From JANQPX01 sp050633905 (GTDB lineage Bacteria > Pseudomonadota > Alphaproteobacteria > Geminicoccales > Geminicoccaceae), in contig JBOEHJ010000014.1 in assembly GCA_050633905.1 (NCBI GenBank), positions 1-64,000 of the forward strand: a DNA stretch of 64,000 bases. Direction: 5' to 3'. How positions within the stretch are numbered: position 1 is the stretch's first letter; each line of letters starts with the position of its first letter. Positions 9,205 to 17,937 of this stretch are shown here, one piece after another. Position numbers and translations under genes: made by a program. The notes beneath the pieces are model-generated. The model was given only the letters and a program-made list of their open reading frames with translations, had not been told where the DNA came from and made no database searches.

Positions 9205-9750
9205 GCAAAACCCAAGATCAAGACCTCTGGGCAGAGCGTGTATCGGCTAGAGAAGGCAATGGTTGCTCGAGCTAGGCAGGATCGGCACTAGCAAGTGCTT
9301 CGATGTTCAGATGATCTTCGGCCGATCGGTGGTGCAAGAAGCCGTCTATATGTGGATAGATTGGGAGAACGTCATCCGCTTCCTCTAGATCGGGCCATTG
9401 GCGAATGCCGCTCTCCGCTGTCAGACCGAGATGGTGTTATTCTTCCGGCTGATCTTGTTCAAAATCCTGCGCACCCCCGAAGGGCTTCACAGCCTAAACC
9501 ATTAGCGGCAATGCATTGATCAGCGCATCATCATCGCGCAACCGAAAGGCGGCCTTTGCTGGAATGGCCGTGGTGATGTAACGTTGGCATGGCTCGCTAT
9601 CGATTGCCCCTTCCGGATGAGAATGATTGAAATCAGAAGCATGGCGATCATTCAAACCGACAGTTTTTGTTGGCAGCGCTCATACGTGTCGGTTTCGTCA
9701 GGATAAGTTCCTTTGGAACCAGTCTAACAGAAGCATACTCAGTTTCGATC
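9205..9750. other. Region upstream of hslVU with no recognisable gene
   Basis: No protein gene is supported here. Short open frames on both strands (for example plus 9295-9519) lack ribosome binding sites and family features. Its right edge is the terminator of the candidate small RNA. Confidence 0.45.
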
Positions 9751-9751
9751 C

Positions 9752-9822
9752 TCAAAAAAATCGCCCCCGACGGCACGACCGGCGGGGGCGACTAAAGGGA
9801 GGGAGGCACCGTCTGACTTGAC
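9752..9822 (-). ncRNA. Candidate small regulatory RNA with anti-Shine-Dalgarno tract
   Basis: A complete small transcription unit is visible on the minus strand: a promoter with 17-base spacing (9829-9857), a predicted 5-prime end near 9822, the pyrimidine tract CCTCCCTCCC (9806-9797), then a strong intrinsic terminator with a nine-base-pair stem (TCGCCCCCG at 9791-9783 pairing with CGGGGGCGA at 9769-9761) and a run of seven T (9760-9754). The transcript would be about 70 nt. The unpaired CCTCCCTCCC is complementary to strong ribosome binding sites, the way alphaproteobacterial trans-acting sRNAs of the alpha-r14 type expose CCUCCUCCC motifs. No protein gene on this strand ends between 10228 and the terminator, so the terminator has no other obvious client. 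Confidence 0.58.
9754..9791 (-). terminator. Rho-independent terminator (of the candidate sRNA)
   Basis: Read on the minus strand: nine-base GC-rich stem TCGCCCCCG / CGGGGGCGA with a 13-base loop, followed directly by TTTTTTT. It is the cleanest intrinsic terminator in the window. Confidence 0.8.
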
Positions 9823-9828
9823 TGTTTC

Positions 9829-9857
9829 TTTATATAACAACCGCATGAGAAAATCAA
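9829..9857 (-). promoter_or_regulatory. Candidate sigma-70-type promoter of the sRNA
   Basis: Minus strand: -35 TTGATT (9857-9852), exactly 17 bases, -10 TATAAA (9834-9829). The expected transcription start is near 9822, upstream of the anti-Shine-Dalgarno tract. Confidence 0.55.
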
Positions 9858-10157
9858 CGATAAGGAGAATTATTTTTGATTCATAAACTTTTTGGTAGAA
9901 ATCCTACCCTCTGTCGATGACCAAAACCAACATGCACATCGCTATTGATAGAGCCAGCTATCGTCGATGTGATGTAAAATAGCCCAGTGGGATATTTTAG
10001 AAGCTTTTGGGCTGTTATCAGCTTGTATTTGCTGATTTCCAGGCTGGCAGAGGTCTGATGTCAATAAGAGGCTGAGGGGCGATAAGGTAATATGCTTCGA
10101 TCCGATGAAACCTGTGCGCCTCATTTTTTTTCAGCGGATCTATCCGCTACGATTGTC
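9858..10157. other. AT-rich intergenic stretch, no gene seen
   Basis: Upstream of the sRNA promoter and downstream of the PilZ gene repeat. A 60-codon minus-strand frame (9942-10124) has no family resemblance. The stretch is richer in A and T than its neighbours. Confidence 0.4.
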
Positions 10158-10230
10158 GAAAACTTGGCCGCATACCATCAACCCAGGCTATTGTGTTAGG
10201 CAACCAAATGACGTGGTCACACCACCACTA
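10158..10230 (-). repeat. Stop-codon repeat, copy 2 (after the PilZ gene)
   Basis: Starts on the TAG stop of the PilZ gene (10230-10228) and reads TAGTGGTGGTGTGACCACG, then TCATTTGGTTGCC, AGCCTG and GGTATGCGGCCAAGTTTTC. It contains GTGGT-GTG-ACCAC, with TGG duplicated ahead of it. Its second half matches copy 6 (46671-46738) over about 47 bases with one indel. Confidence 0.75.
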
Positions 10231-10611
10231 GCTGAGGTCGATGTTCGTCGCCAGGAATTTGGCCAGCTCGTACTCCATGGCGGAATCGAGTTCGAAGGCA
10301 ATATTGGTTCGGTTTTCGGCAACGTTAACCACACGGCCTAGCAACGGCCGGCCAAAGCGCGCGCTTTGCAGTTCCACAACATGCCCTAGAGCTGATGGAA
10401 TCGCGGGCTCGATGCCAGCGCCTTTTGGTGAGATATCGCAGATCGTGCAATGCCAGGCACCGCCATCGAAAAGCAACGTAGCGGTAATGCGGCTCGATAC
10501 GCGCTGGTGGCTCCGCTGTTCTTTAGAAGCGTTTGGGTTTTCCGAGTTCCGAGACATCAAATTGGCCGATTTGAGTGTTGCGACAGGCCGCAATCTGACG
10601 CGACCAATCAC
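10228..10611 (-). CDS. PilZ-domain protein (probable cyclic-di-GMP receptor)
   Basis: A single small PilZ domain, which in known cases binds cyclic-di-GMP and relays it to motility, polysaccharide or regulatory targets. Both ligand motifs are intact: RSHQR (RxxxR) at 33-37 and DISPKG (D/NxSxxG) at 59-64, followed by the barrel strands. There is no partner domain, so output must come from a protein contact that cannot be read here. The 127-aa reading starts at GTG 10611; an ATG at 10557 giving 109 aa (starting MSRNSENP) still contains the whole domain and may be the real start. The TAG stop is part of a dispersed repeat copy. Confidence 0.82.
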   Translation of the reverse strand: MIGRVRLRPVATLKSANLMSRNSENPNASKEQRSHQRVSSRITATLLFDGGAWHCTICDISPKGAGIEPAIPSALGHVVELQSARFGRPLLGRVVNVAENRTNIAFELDSAMEYELAKFLATNIDLS

Positions 10612-10842
10612 ACTACCTAACCTGGAAATATTTAATGTTCGGTTAACCCCGGGTTGTAATTCAGTGATCTACCTCATCGATGACCTGGATCGTAATTTTT
10701 ACGGTTGGTCAGGGTTGGCCTTGGGCGATCGGCACAATCTGTGCTAGAGACCGATGCAGTTTGGCAAGGAGAAGGGCAGATTGTCGCTGACCCTTTTCCA
10801 AGATGACCAGATGAGCACAGGAAGCAGCGAGCAGACGAGGCG

Positions 10843-11589
10843 ATGGCCGGACATTCCAAATTCAAGAACATCATGCACCGCAAAGGGCGCCAAGACGCCA
10901 ATCGGGCAAAGACATTTATGCGCCTGGTGCGCGAAGTGCAGGTCGCGGTCAAGATGGGTGGGCCAGATCCTTCGTCCAATCCCAGGCTTCGCAGCGCCTT
11001 GCTGGCAGCACGCTCAGCTAATGTGCCCAAAGACAATATCGAGCGTGCGGTCAACAAAGGTTCGGGTGCTGATAGCGAGAACTACGAAGAGGTGCGCTAT
11101 GAGGGTTACGGTCCTGCTGGCGTTGCGGTGATCGTCGAGACGCTGACGGATAACCGCAATCGTACCGCGGCTGAGATGCGCACGGCTTTTTCGAAAATGG
11201 GTGGTTCCCTCGGCGAGACCAATAGCGTCAGCTTTCAATTCGATCGCGTCGGCGAGATCACCTACCCGGCCGATGCCGGCGATGCCGATACTGTTCTCGA
11301 AGCGGCGATCGAAGCTGGTGCAGAGGACTGCCAGTCCGGTGAAAGCGGGCACGATATCATTTGCGCACCTGATGACTTGAATATTGTGCGTGAAGCGCTC
11401 GAGGCATCCCTGGGCGAGCCGGAGGCAGCGCGCTTGGGATGGCGTCCACAGGTGACCGTGCCAGTCAACGAGGACCAGGCAACGACCCTGTTCAAGCTGC
11501 TCGATACCCTCGATGACAATGATGATGTCCAGCGTGTTATCACCAATTTCGAGGCGGATGACGCGGTGCTGGAGCGTTTGAGCGCCTGA
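10843..11589 (+). CDS. yebC: YebC/PmpR family protein (translation factor / transcriptional regulator)
   Basis: Conserved 248-aa protein with the family opening MAGHSKFKNIMHRKGRQD and the motifs NVPKDNIERAVNKG and YEGYGPAGVAVIVE. Members have been described as DNA-binding regulators and, more recently, as factors that help ribosomes through polyproline stretches; sequence alone does not choose between these. It is the first gene of the ruv operon: its TGA stop shares its A with the ruvC start codon. This linkage is very common in bacteria. Confidence 0.96.
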   Translation: MAGHSKFKNIMHRKGRQDANRAKTFMRLVREVQVAVKMGGPDPSSNPRLRSALLAARSANVPKDNIERAVNKGSGADSENYEEVRYEGYGPAGVAVIVETLTDNRNRTAAEMRTAFSKMGGSLGETNSVSFQFDRVGEITYPADAGDADTVLEAAIEAGAEDCQSGESGHDIICAPDDLNIVREALEASLGEPEAARLGWRPQVTVPVNEDQATTLFKLLDTLDDNDDVQRVITNFEADDAVLERLSA

Positions 11590-12098
11590 TGCTGTTGCTG
11601 GGCCTCGATCCAGGCCTGCAGCGCACCGGATGGGGCGTTATTTTTTCGCGAGACAACACGCTCAGCTTTAGAGGGTCAGGCGTGGTCACCAGCGATCCCG
11701 CAGACCCATTGGCCGAACGGCTCGACGCACTTTATCGGGGGCTGCAGGATGTTGTGCGGCATTATCAGCCGGATGCGGCAGCGGTCGAAGAAACGGTGAT
11801 CAATAAGAATGCAGGATCGTCGCTCAAGCTTGGTCAGGCACGAGGCGTTGTTCTGCTGGCCGCCGCTCATGCGGGCATGCCCGTCGCGGAATACGCCTCT
11901 AAGACCGTGAAACGCGCCGTTGTCGGCACTGGCGCGGCGCAAAAGGCGCAAGTCGCGATGATGGTGCAAATCTTGCTGCCAGGTGCTGGTCCTGTGAAAG
12001 GCGATGCGGCCGATGCGCTCGCCGTTGCGGTCTGTCACGCCCATCACCGCACGCAGCTTGACCGTATGGCCGAGATCATGCCGGAGGCTCAGCGATGA
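11589..12098 (+). CDS. ruvC: Crossover junction endodeoxyribonuclease RuvC
   Basis: Holliday-junction resolvase that cuts the four-way junction symmetrically while associated with RuvAB. The RNase-H-like fold carries the four catalytic acids: D7 (GLDPG), E67 (VEETVINKN), D139 and D142 (GDAADALA). At 169 aa it is normal length. It overlaps yebC by one base and ruvA by four (ATGA), so translation is coupled. Confidence 0.97.
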   Translation: MLLLGLDPGLQRTGWGVIFSRDNTLSFRGSGVVTSDPADPLAERLDALYRGLQDVVRHYQPDAAAVEETVINKNAGSSLKLGQARGVVLLAAAHAGMPVAEYASKTVKRAVVGTGAAQKAQVAMMVQILLPGAGPVKGDAADALAVAVCHAHHRTQLDRMAEIMPEAQR

Positions 12099-12745
12099 TT
12101 GCCTATCTAAATGGCACGGTTCATGAGATCGCCGAGGATTCGGTGATTATCGATGTCGGCGGCGTTGGCTATCTGGCATTCTGTTCAAGTCGAACGCTCG
12201 CCAATCTGCCCGTGGCCGGTGACCCGGCCGCCTTGCAGATTGAGACCCAGTTCAAGGCGGAAAGCCTGACACTTTACGGATTTCAAAGCGCTGCCGAACG
12301 TAGCTGGTTCCGCCTCTTGCAAACGGTGCAGGGCGTCGGCGCCAGGGTGGCTCTTGCCCTCCTCTCCGCCCTGACACCCGAACAACTTACCCAAGCCATC
12401 ATGGCGCGGGACAAGGCAGCTTTCGCCCAAGCAAGCGGCGTCGGCCCACGCCTCGCCCAGCGCCTTGTCAGCGAACTTCAAAGCAAGGTCGGCGACCTCC
12501 CAACGACACCCACCGTTACCATCCCAAATTCAGCGACCGCCGCCGGCAGCGTTGGACATATTGGTGAGGATGCGGTGTCGGCCTTGGTCAATCTCGGCTA
12601 TGGGCGAAGCGAAGCCCATAGTGCTGTTGCCAAAGCGGCAGCGGCGCTGGGCGAGAATGGCCATGTCGAAGATCTTATTCGGGCAGGTTTGAAAGAACTG
12701 ACGGCTCTTGGCTCAGACAGCAGAGGTCGCCATGCATCGGCCTGA
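12095..12745 (+). CDS. ruvA: Holliday junction branch migration complex subunit RuvA
   Basis: Tetrameric protein that grips the Holliday junction and loads the RuvB motor. The 216-aa product starts MIAYLNGTVHEI, with an N-terminal OB fold (to about residue 63), helix-hairpin-helix region (VQGVGARVALALLSAL and GVGPRLAQRLVSEL), a flexible linker near 130-150, and the C-terminal RuvB-contact domain (VSALVNLGYGRSEAH). The start overlaps the ruvC stop. Its last codons overlap the start of an unrelated glycosyltransferase gene, which separates it from ruvB. Confidence 0.97.
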   Translation: MIAYLNGTVHEIAEDSVIIDVGGVGYLAFCSSRTLANLPVAGDPAALQIETQFKAESLTLYGFQSAAERSWFRLLQTVQGVGARVALALLSALTPEQLTQAIMARDKAAFAQASGVGPRLAQRLVSELQSKVGDLPTTPTVTIPNSATAAGSVGHIGEDAVSALVNLGYGRSEAHSAVAKAAAALGENGHVEDLIRAGLKELTALGSDSRGRHASA

Positions 12746-14003
12746 TGTGATCATCGCCAACGGATTTGATCGTTTTCTTTTGCTAATCTCGGCAACAGAA
12801 GCCGAAAAGCGGGGCCGGCTGGATCGATGCATAGCCGGCTTTTATCCGACAGAGCAGATGAAGAAGCGCTTGTCGATGCTCGGCTTGTTGAACCAGCCAC
12901 GCATCGCCCGGCTCCTGGATCGTCATGTCGCCTTGCCCGACGACAAGCTGACCACGACACCGGTTCTGGAGACCATCGGGCATCTCGGTGGCAGGGTGAT
13001 CGGCGATCAGGCAGTCAAGGCGGCAAGGGCCGCTTTCGCGCGAAAAGCCAAATCAACCGTGCTCGCGTCTTCCGCCAAGATCTACCATTACCGTACGGGT
13101 TACGGGCATTGCTCGGCTGCGGCTGCCCGGCAAAAAGGCATGGCGACGCTCGCTGATCATACGATTGCGCATCCAGGGGTTCTCGCTCATCTCGTCGATC
13201 ACCAGGGACGCCTGCCCCCCCAAGGCGAGCGAGGCCGGATGGCACCGCTTTGGGTCGAGGTGATGAACGACCTCCGCCATGCGGACCGGGTGATGGTCAA
13301 CTCAGCTTTCGTCAAGGATACCTTCGTCCATCAAGGCTGGGACCCGGAACGTGTCGAGGTGCTTTATCAAGGCCTGGACGATGCCTTTTTTGACCTTCTC
13401 CCCCAGCAGCAGGCGCAGCCAACGGCTGAGGCGTTCCCTGATACCCCGCTTCAGCTTGTGTTCGCCGGTGCTTTCGAGCAGCGGAAAGGGGCAGATCATG
13501 TGATCGAGGCACTGTCGGTGCTTGACGATCTTCCCTGGAGCCTTGACCTGGTCGGCCCCATTGATCAAGCGATGGCGGCCAAACAAAAAAACTTTCTCGA
13601 TGATCCGCGCGTCACGGTTGTTGGACGGGTCGACCGGCGGGAAATGGCGGCGAGGCTGAGTGCTGCGGACGTTTTTTTGTTTCCCTCCCTTGCCGAGGGG
13701 TCGGCGCGCGTCGTTTTTGAAGCTCTAGCGACCGGCTGTTATGTCATCACCACGCACAATAGCGGCTCGATCGTCGAGGATGGTGTCCATGGTGCCCTGG
13801 TCAAGCCTGATGATCCGATGACGACGGCCCAAGCCTTGCGCTACGCTGCGGCGCATCGTGACCAGGTTCGCCAAATCGGGATCGACAATGCCAAGATTGT
13901 TCGGGCCCGCTATCGGCAGGCTGACTTCGGTGACGCGCTGATGGCTATCTATGATCGCTTGCTGGATGCGCAAACACTGGCCAGCAAACGAGAGGCTGCG
14001 TGA
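12708..14003 (+). CDS. GT4-type glycosyltransferase lying between ruvA and ruvB
   Basis: A predicted retaining sugar transferase (GT-B fold) that would move a sugar from a nucleotide-sugar donor to an unknown acceptor. The C-terminal half has the diagnostic order LVFAGAFEQRKGADHVIEAL, VVGRVDRREMAARL, SAADVFLFPSLAEGSARVVF and EALATGCYVITT; the ExxxxxxxE donor motif is EGSARVVFE. The N-terminal half, acceptor side, is not familiar. The 431-aa reading starts at ATG 12708, 38 bases inside ruvA; an in-frame ATG at 12732 gives a 14-base overlap and is equally likely. The stop is three bases before the ruvB start. It must therefore be translated from the ruv mRNA, although nothing in the family suggests a DNA repair role. 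Confidence 0.85.
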   Translation: MAQTAEVAMHRPDVIIANGFDRFLLLISATEAEKRGRLDRCIAGFYPTEQMKKRLSMLGLLNQPRIARLLDRHVALPDDKLTTTPVLETIGHLGGRVIGDQAVKAARAAFARKAKSTVLASSAKIYHYRTGYGHCSAAAARQKGMATLADHTIAHPGVLAHLVDHQGRLPPQGERGRMAPLWVEVMNDLRHADRVMVNSAFVKDTFVHQGWDPERVEVLYQGLDDAFFDLLPQQQAQPTAEAFPDTPLQLVFAGAFEQRKGADHVIEALSVLDDLPWSLDLVGPIDQAMAAKQKNFLDDPRVTVVGRVDRREMAARLSAADVFLFPSLAEGSARVVFEALATGCYVITTHNSGSIVEDGVHGALVKPDDPMTTAQALRYAAAHRDQVRQIGIDNAKIVRARYRQADFGDALMAIYDRLLDAQTLASKREAA

Positions 14004-14006
14004 TCA

Positions 14007-15080
14007 ATGACGATGATCGACGAGACTGAGAGCCACCCGCAAGATCGGCTGATCAGTCCCAAAGCGGCTGACGACGATGCTGACGTAACACTTCGCCCAA
14101 AAAGGCTCGATCATTTCATCGGCCAAGCCCAGCTTCGCACCAATCTTCGGGTCTTTATCGAGGCCGCCAAGCAGCGCGAGGAAGCCCTCGATCACGTCCT
14201 GTTCGCGGGACCTCCTGGCCTTGGCAAGACCACGCTTGCCCAGATCGTCGCAGCTGAACTCGGCGTCGGCTTTCGGATGACCTCTGGGCCGGTGATCGCG
14301 CGCGCCGGCGACCTTGCTGCATTGCTCACCAATCTTCAGCACCGGGACGTGCTGTTTATCGATGAAATTCACCGCCTCAACCCAGCGGTCGAGGAGGTGC
14401 TTTATCCGGCGATGGAGGACTTCCAGCTGGATCTGATCATCGGCGAGGGACCGGCGGCACGCTCGGTGCGCATCGACCTGCAAGCCTTCACTCTGGTGGG
14501 CGCCACAACACGAACCGGCCTTTTGACCACGCCGCTCCGGGATCGGTTCGGTATTCCATTGCGGCTGGAATTCTACACCCATAAGGAGCTGATCGAGATC
14601 GTCAGCCGAGGTGCTGACCTCCTTGACTTGAACCTCGCCCCCGACGGGGCCGCTGAGATCGCCAAGCGGTCAAGAGGGACCCCCCGGGTGGCAGCGAGGT
14701 TGCTTCGCCGGGTTCGGGACTTCGCTACGGTTGGCGGTATCGAGATTGTCGACGCAAAGGCCGCCGATGCGGCCCTAACCAATCTTGATGTGGATCGCCT
14801 CGGCTTGGACAGCATGGACCGGCGTTATCTCAGCTGCATCGCCCGTCATTATGACGGCGGTCCGGTCGGCATCGATACCATGGCAGCGGCCCTTTCCGAG
14901 CAAAGAGATACCCTCGAAGAGGTGGTCGAGCCCTTTCTCCTACAGCAAGGCCTGTTGCAGCGAACGCCAAGAGGCCGGTTTATGACCAGGCTCGCCTGGG
15001 AGCATCTCAACCTCACCCCGCCAAAACCAGCCACCTCCAAGAGCGATCTGTTCGATCAGGCTGATCGCGATCAAGGCTGA
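14007..15080 (+). CDS. ruvB: Holliday junction branch migration helicase RuvB
   Basis: AAA+ motor that drives branch migration as hexamers on both sides of RuvA. The 357-aa product has RPKRLDHFIGQ near residue 31, Walker A GPPGLGKT at 68-75, Walker B LFIDEIHRLNP near 117, the sensor/arginine region with LVGATTRTGLLTTPLRDRFG, and the C-terminal winged-helix domain. It starts three bases after the glycosyltransferase stop. Confidence 0.98.
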   Translation: MTMIDETESHPQDRLISPKAADDDADVTLRPKRLDHFIGQAQLRTNLRVFIEAAKQREEALDHVLFAGPPGLGKTTLAQIVAAELGVGFRMTSGPVIARAGDLAALLTNLQHRDVLFIDEIHRLNPAVEEVLYPAMEDFQLDLIIGEGPAARSVRIDLQAFTLVGATTRTGLLTTPLRDRFGIPLRLEFYTHKELIEIVSRGADLLDLNLAPDGAAEIAKRSRGTPRVAARLLRRVRDFATVGGIEIVDAKAADAALTNLDVDRLGLDSMDRRYLSCIARHYDGGPVGIDTMAAALSEQRDTLEEVVEPFLLQQGLLQRTPRGRFMTRLAWEHLNLTPPKPATSKSDLFDQADRDQG

Positions 15081-15090
15081 GACATCGGAG

Positions 15091-15528
15091 ATGATGGTGG
15101 ATCGCGACGAGGCCGGGGCCGATGAACCTCACCATTTCGCCATCCGTGTCTACTATGAGGATACGGATGCGGGCGGAATCGTTTATTACGCGAATTATCT
15201 AAAGTTCGCAGAACGCGCCCGAACCGAGATGCTGCGCGACTATGATGCTGCCCACAGTCTCCTTCAGGACAGCCACGGTCTGACCTTCGTCGTGAAGCAT
15301 TGTTCCCTCGATTATCATTACCCGGCTCGTCTTGATGATTTGCTCGATATACGCACGAGCGTCAGGAAAATAGGCGGTGCGTCGATCAATCTGGACCAGC
15401 GAGTCTATCATGGTGATCGCCTCCTGGTGTCGCTTGATATTCACCTCGCCTTGCTAAATGACATGATGAAGCCATCGCGTTTGCCGCCTGCATTGATTGC
15501 GGCGCTCAGGCCACAATATAAAGGTTGA
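15091..15528 (+). CDS. ybgC: YbgC-type acyl-CoA thioesterase (Tol-Pal associated)
   Basis: Hotdog-fold thioesterase that hydrolyses acyl-CoA or acyl-ACP thioesters, thought to act near phospholipid synthesis, and classically the first gene of the tol-pal cluster. The catalytic signature YYEDTDAGGIVYYANYLKFA spans residues 21-40 with the conserved aspartate in DTD. At 145 aa it is normal length. The start is at ATG 15091 (a second ATG follows at once). It lies 10 bases after ruvB, bridging the ruv and tol groups. Confidence 0.93.
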   Translation: MMVDRDEAGADEPHHFAIRVYYEDTDAGGIVYYANYLKFAERARTEMLRDYDAAHSLLQDSHGLTFVVKHCSLDYHYPARLDDLLDIRTSVRKIGGASINLDQRVYHGDRLLVSLDIHLALLNDMMKPSRLPPALIAALRPQYKG

Positions 15529-15714
15529 AACTGTGTAGAGAGGGTTGCAATAAGGTTGAAGCTTGACACTTTCGCGCGAGAAGCGTTTTTGGTCCGGTGA
15601 CGTGAGTCGACCTCGCACAATCCTCGCCGTTTTCTTGTCACGCGGCATCTTTTCTACATTCTGGTCATTGGCGCGAGGCAGTCTCTCGGCACTATTAGAT
15701 CACAGGATGGAACC

Positions 15715-16461
<747 letters not shown>

Positions 16462-16463
16462 CC

Positions 16464-16952
16464 TTGGGTATTATCAGCGCCGATACCACAATGCGGCGCG
16501 GCAGCCGCCGCCGCGCCAAGCCTATGTCCGAGATCAATGTCACGCCGTTTGTCGACGTGATGCTGGTGCTGTTGATCGTGTTCATGGTCACAGCCCCACT
16601 TCTAACCGTAGGTGTGACCGTTGACCTACCCAAAGCGACCAGCTCGCCTTTGCCGGGGCAGGACGAGCCGCTAACCGTCACTGTCAATCGTAACGGCGCC
16701 ATCTATCTGCAGGAAAGCGAGATCGCCCTCGATGAACTCGGCCCGCGTCTGAACGCGGTGCTCGAAACCAAGCCTGGAACCCGGATTTTCGTCCGTGGTG
16801 ATAAAGTGATCGATTACGGCCGTGTGATGCAGGTGGTCGGCACGATCCATGACGCTGGCATTTCCAAGGTCGCACTCGTCACCAAGCTGCGCGACGAGAA
16901 TACCGTTCCGGTCACCCTCGAAGACCAGGGCGCTCCCAATGGAGCAGAATAA
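16464..16952 (+). CDS. tolR: Tol-Pal system protein TolR
   Basis: ExbD-type partner of TolQ with one transmembrane helix at about residues 28-48. The proton-relay aspartate is D31 in TPFVDVMLVLLIVFMV, followed by a periplasmic domain. The 162-aa reading starts at a TTG two bases after the tolQ stop, with GAGGG about ten bases upstream; ATG 16491 (153 aa, starting MRRGSRRR) is a fair alternative. Both keep the arginine-rich cytoplasmic tail. Confidence 0.95.
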   Translation: MGIISADTTMRRGSRRRAKPMSEINVTPFVDVMLVLLIVFMVTAPLLTVGVTVDLPKATSSPLPGQDEPLTVTVNRNGAIYLQESEIALDELGPRLNAVLETKPGTRIFVRGDKVIDYGRVMQVVGTIHDAGISKVALVTKLRDENTVPVTLEDQGAPNGAE

Positions 16953-17007
16953 GCCTATCGCCAGCTTTGCGTTTAGCCGCGGCGTCAAGGGACGGGCTTA
17001 ACGGATC

Positions 17008-17910
17008 ATGGGCAGCGCAAGCCTGATCTCCCTCGCGTTTCATGTGGTCTTTGGTCTAGTCCTGTTCTTTGGCCTGCCCTCTTTTGGCCGCTTGCCACCA
17101 CCCGCCGAAGAAACCGTGACCGTGGAGCTGGTGAATGCCGTCGACGAACCGACGCCAGAGCTACCAGCGCCCGAACAGGCAGCGACGGCGGAGCGGGATC
17201 AGGAAGCAGCCGAAGTCGAGCCNNNNNNNNNNNNNNNNNNNNNNNNNNNNNNNNNNNNNNNNNNNNNNNNNNNNNNNNNNNNNNNNNNNNNNNNNNNNNN
17301 NNNNNNNNNNNNNNNNNNNNNNNNNNNNNNNNNNNNNNNNNNNNNNNNNNNNNNNGAGCCTGAGCTCGAATCCGAGCAGGAAGAAGAGCAGGCTGCCTTC
17401 AATGAAGATGAGCCGCCGCCAACACCGACGGCCCGCCCGGCATCCAAGCCTGAGTTAGTTGAGCCCGAGCCAAAACCGGTTGAAGAGAATAAATTTGCCG
17501 CTCTTCTGAAGAGCGTCGAAAACCTCGATCAAAAGGTTGCCGGCAATGTCGAGCAGGATGGTGAAGGCCGTGTGATCACGGGTGAAGGGCAGGCAAGAAC
17601 GGACCGTGCTGGCTCATCATTGCAATTGACGTCCAGTGAGGTCGGCGCGCTTCAAGATGCGATCATAAATGCCTGGATCCGACCGGGCGGAACCCATGAT
17701 GAAGCGGTGCCGTTGAGTATCAGGGTTCATCCCGATGGGACGGTGATCAGCGTCAGGGTTGATGACCCGAGTGATCGCATGTCACGGGATCCCGCCTACA
17801 GGGCCTTTGCAGAGAGCGCGGTGCGAGCTGTACAAAGGGCTAGTCCTTTACCGATACCAAGTGGTAAATACGCACTACTAAACGATGCTACATTCCTGTT
17901 CCGGCCATAA
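17008..17910 (+). CDS. tolA: Tol-Pal system protein TolA (interrupted by an assembly gap)
   Basis: Inner-membrane-anchored rod that spans the periplasm and contacts TolB and Pal. One N-terminal transmembrane helix (residues 4-23) is followed by a Pro/Glu-rich extension; the C-terminal domain starts near LQLTSSEVGALQDAIINAW and ends in an energy-transducer-like fold (IRVHPDGTVISVRV). A run of 133 N (17223-17355) falls in the acidic Pro/Glu-rich part. Frame is preserved across it, which suggests the gap size was set by real scaffolding, but the true length of this repetitive stretch is unknown, so the 300-aa length is nominal. Confidence 0.9.
   Translation: MGSASLISLAFHVVFGLVLFFGLPSFGRLPPPAEETVTVELVNAVDEPTPELPAPEQAATAERDQEAAEVEXXXXXXXXXXXXXXXXXXXXXXXXXXXXXXXXXXXXXXXXXXXXXEPELESEQEEEQAAFNEDEPPPTPTARPASKPELVEPEPKPVEENKFAALLKSVENLDQKVAGNVEQDGEGRVITGEGQARTDRAGSSLQLTSSEVGALQDAIINAWIRPGGTHDEAVPLSIRVHPDGTVISVRVDDPSDRMSRDPAYRAFAESAVRAVQRASPLPIPSGKYALLNDATFLFRP
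17223..17355. other. Run of 133 N inside tolA
   Basis: Undetermined bases in the low-complexity P/E-rich rod region. Flanks (GCCGAAGTCGAGCC and GAGCCTGAGCTCGAA) are similar in composition, consistent with a repeat that was hard to assemble or was masked. Confidence 0.95.
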
Positions 17911-17937
17911 TCGTCAGGCGAATTGAAGGTATCGGCT

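Noticed and set aside
15563..15591. Perfect TTGACA ahead of tolQ
   Set aside because: The position 17 bases downstream reads TTTTTG, and no alternative spacing gives a -10 box.
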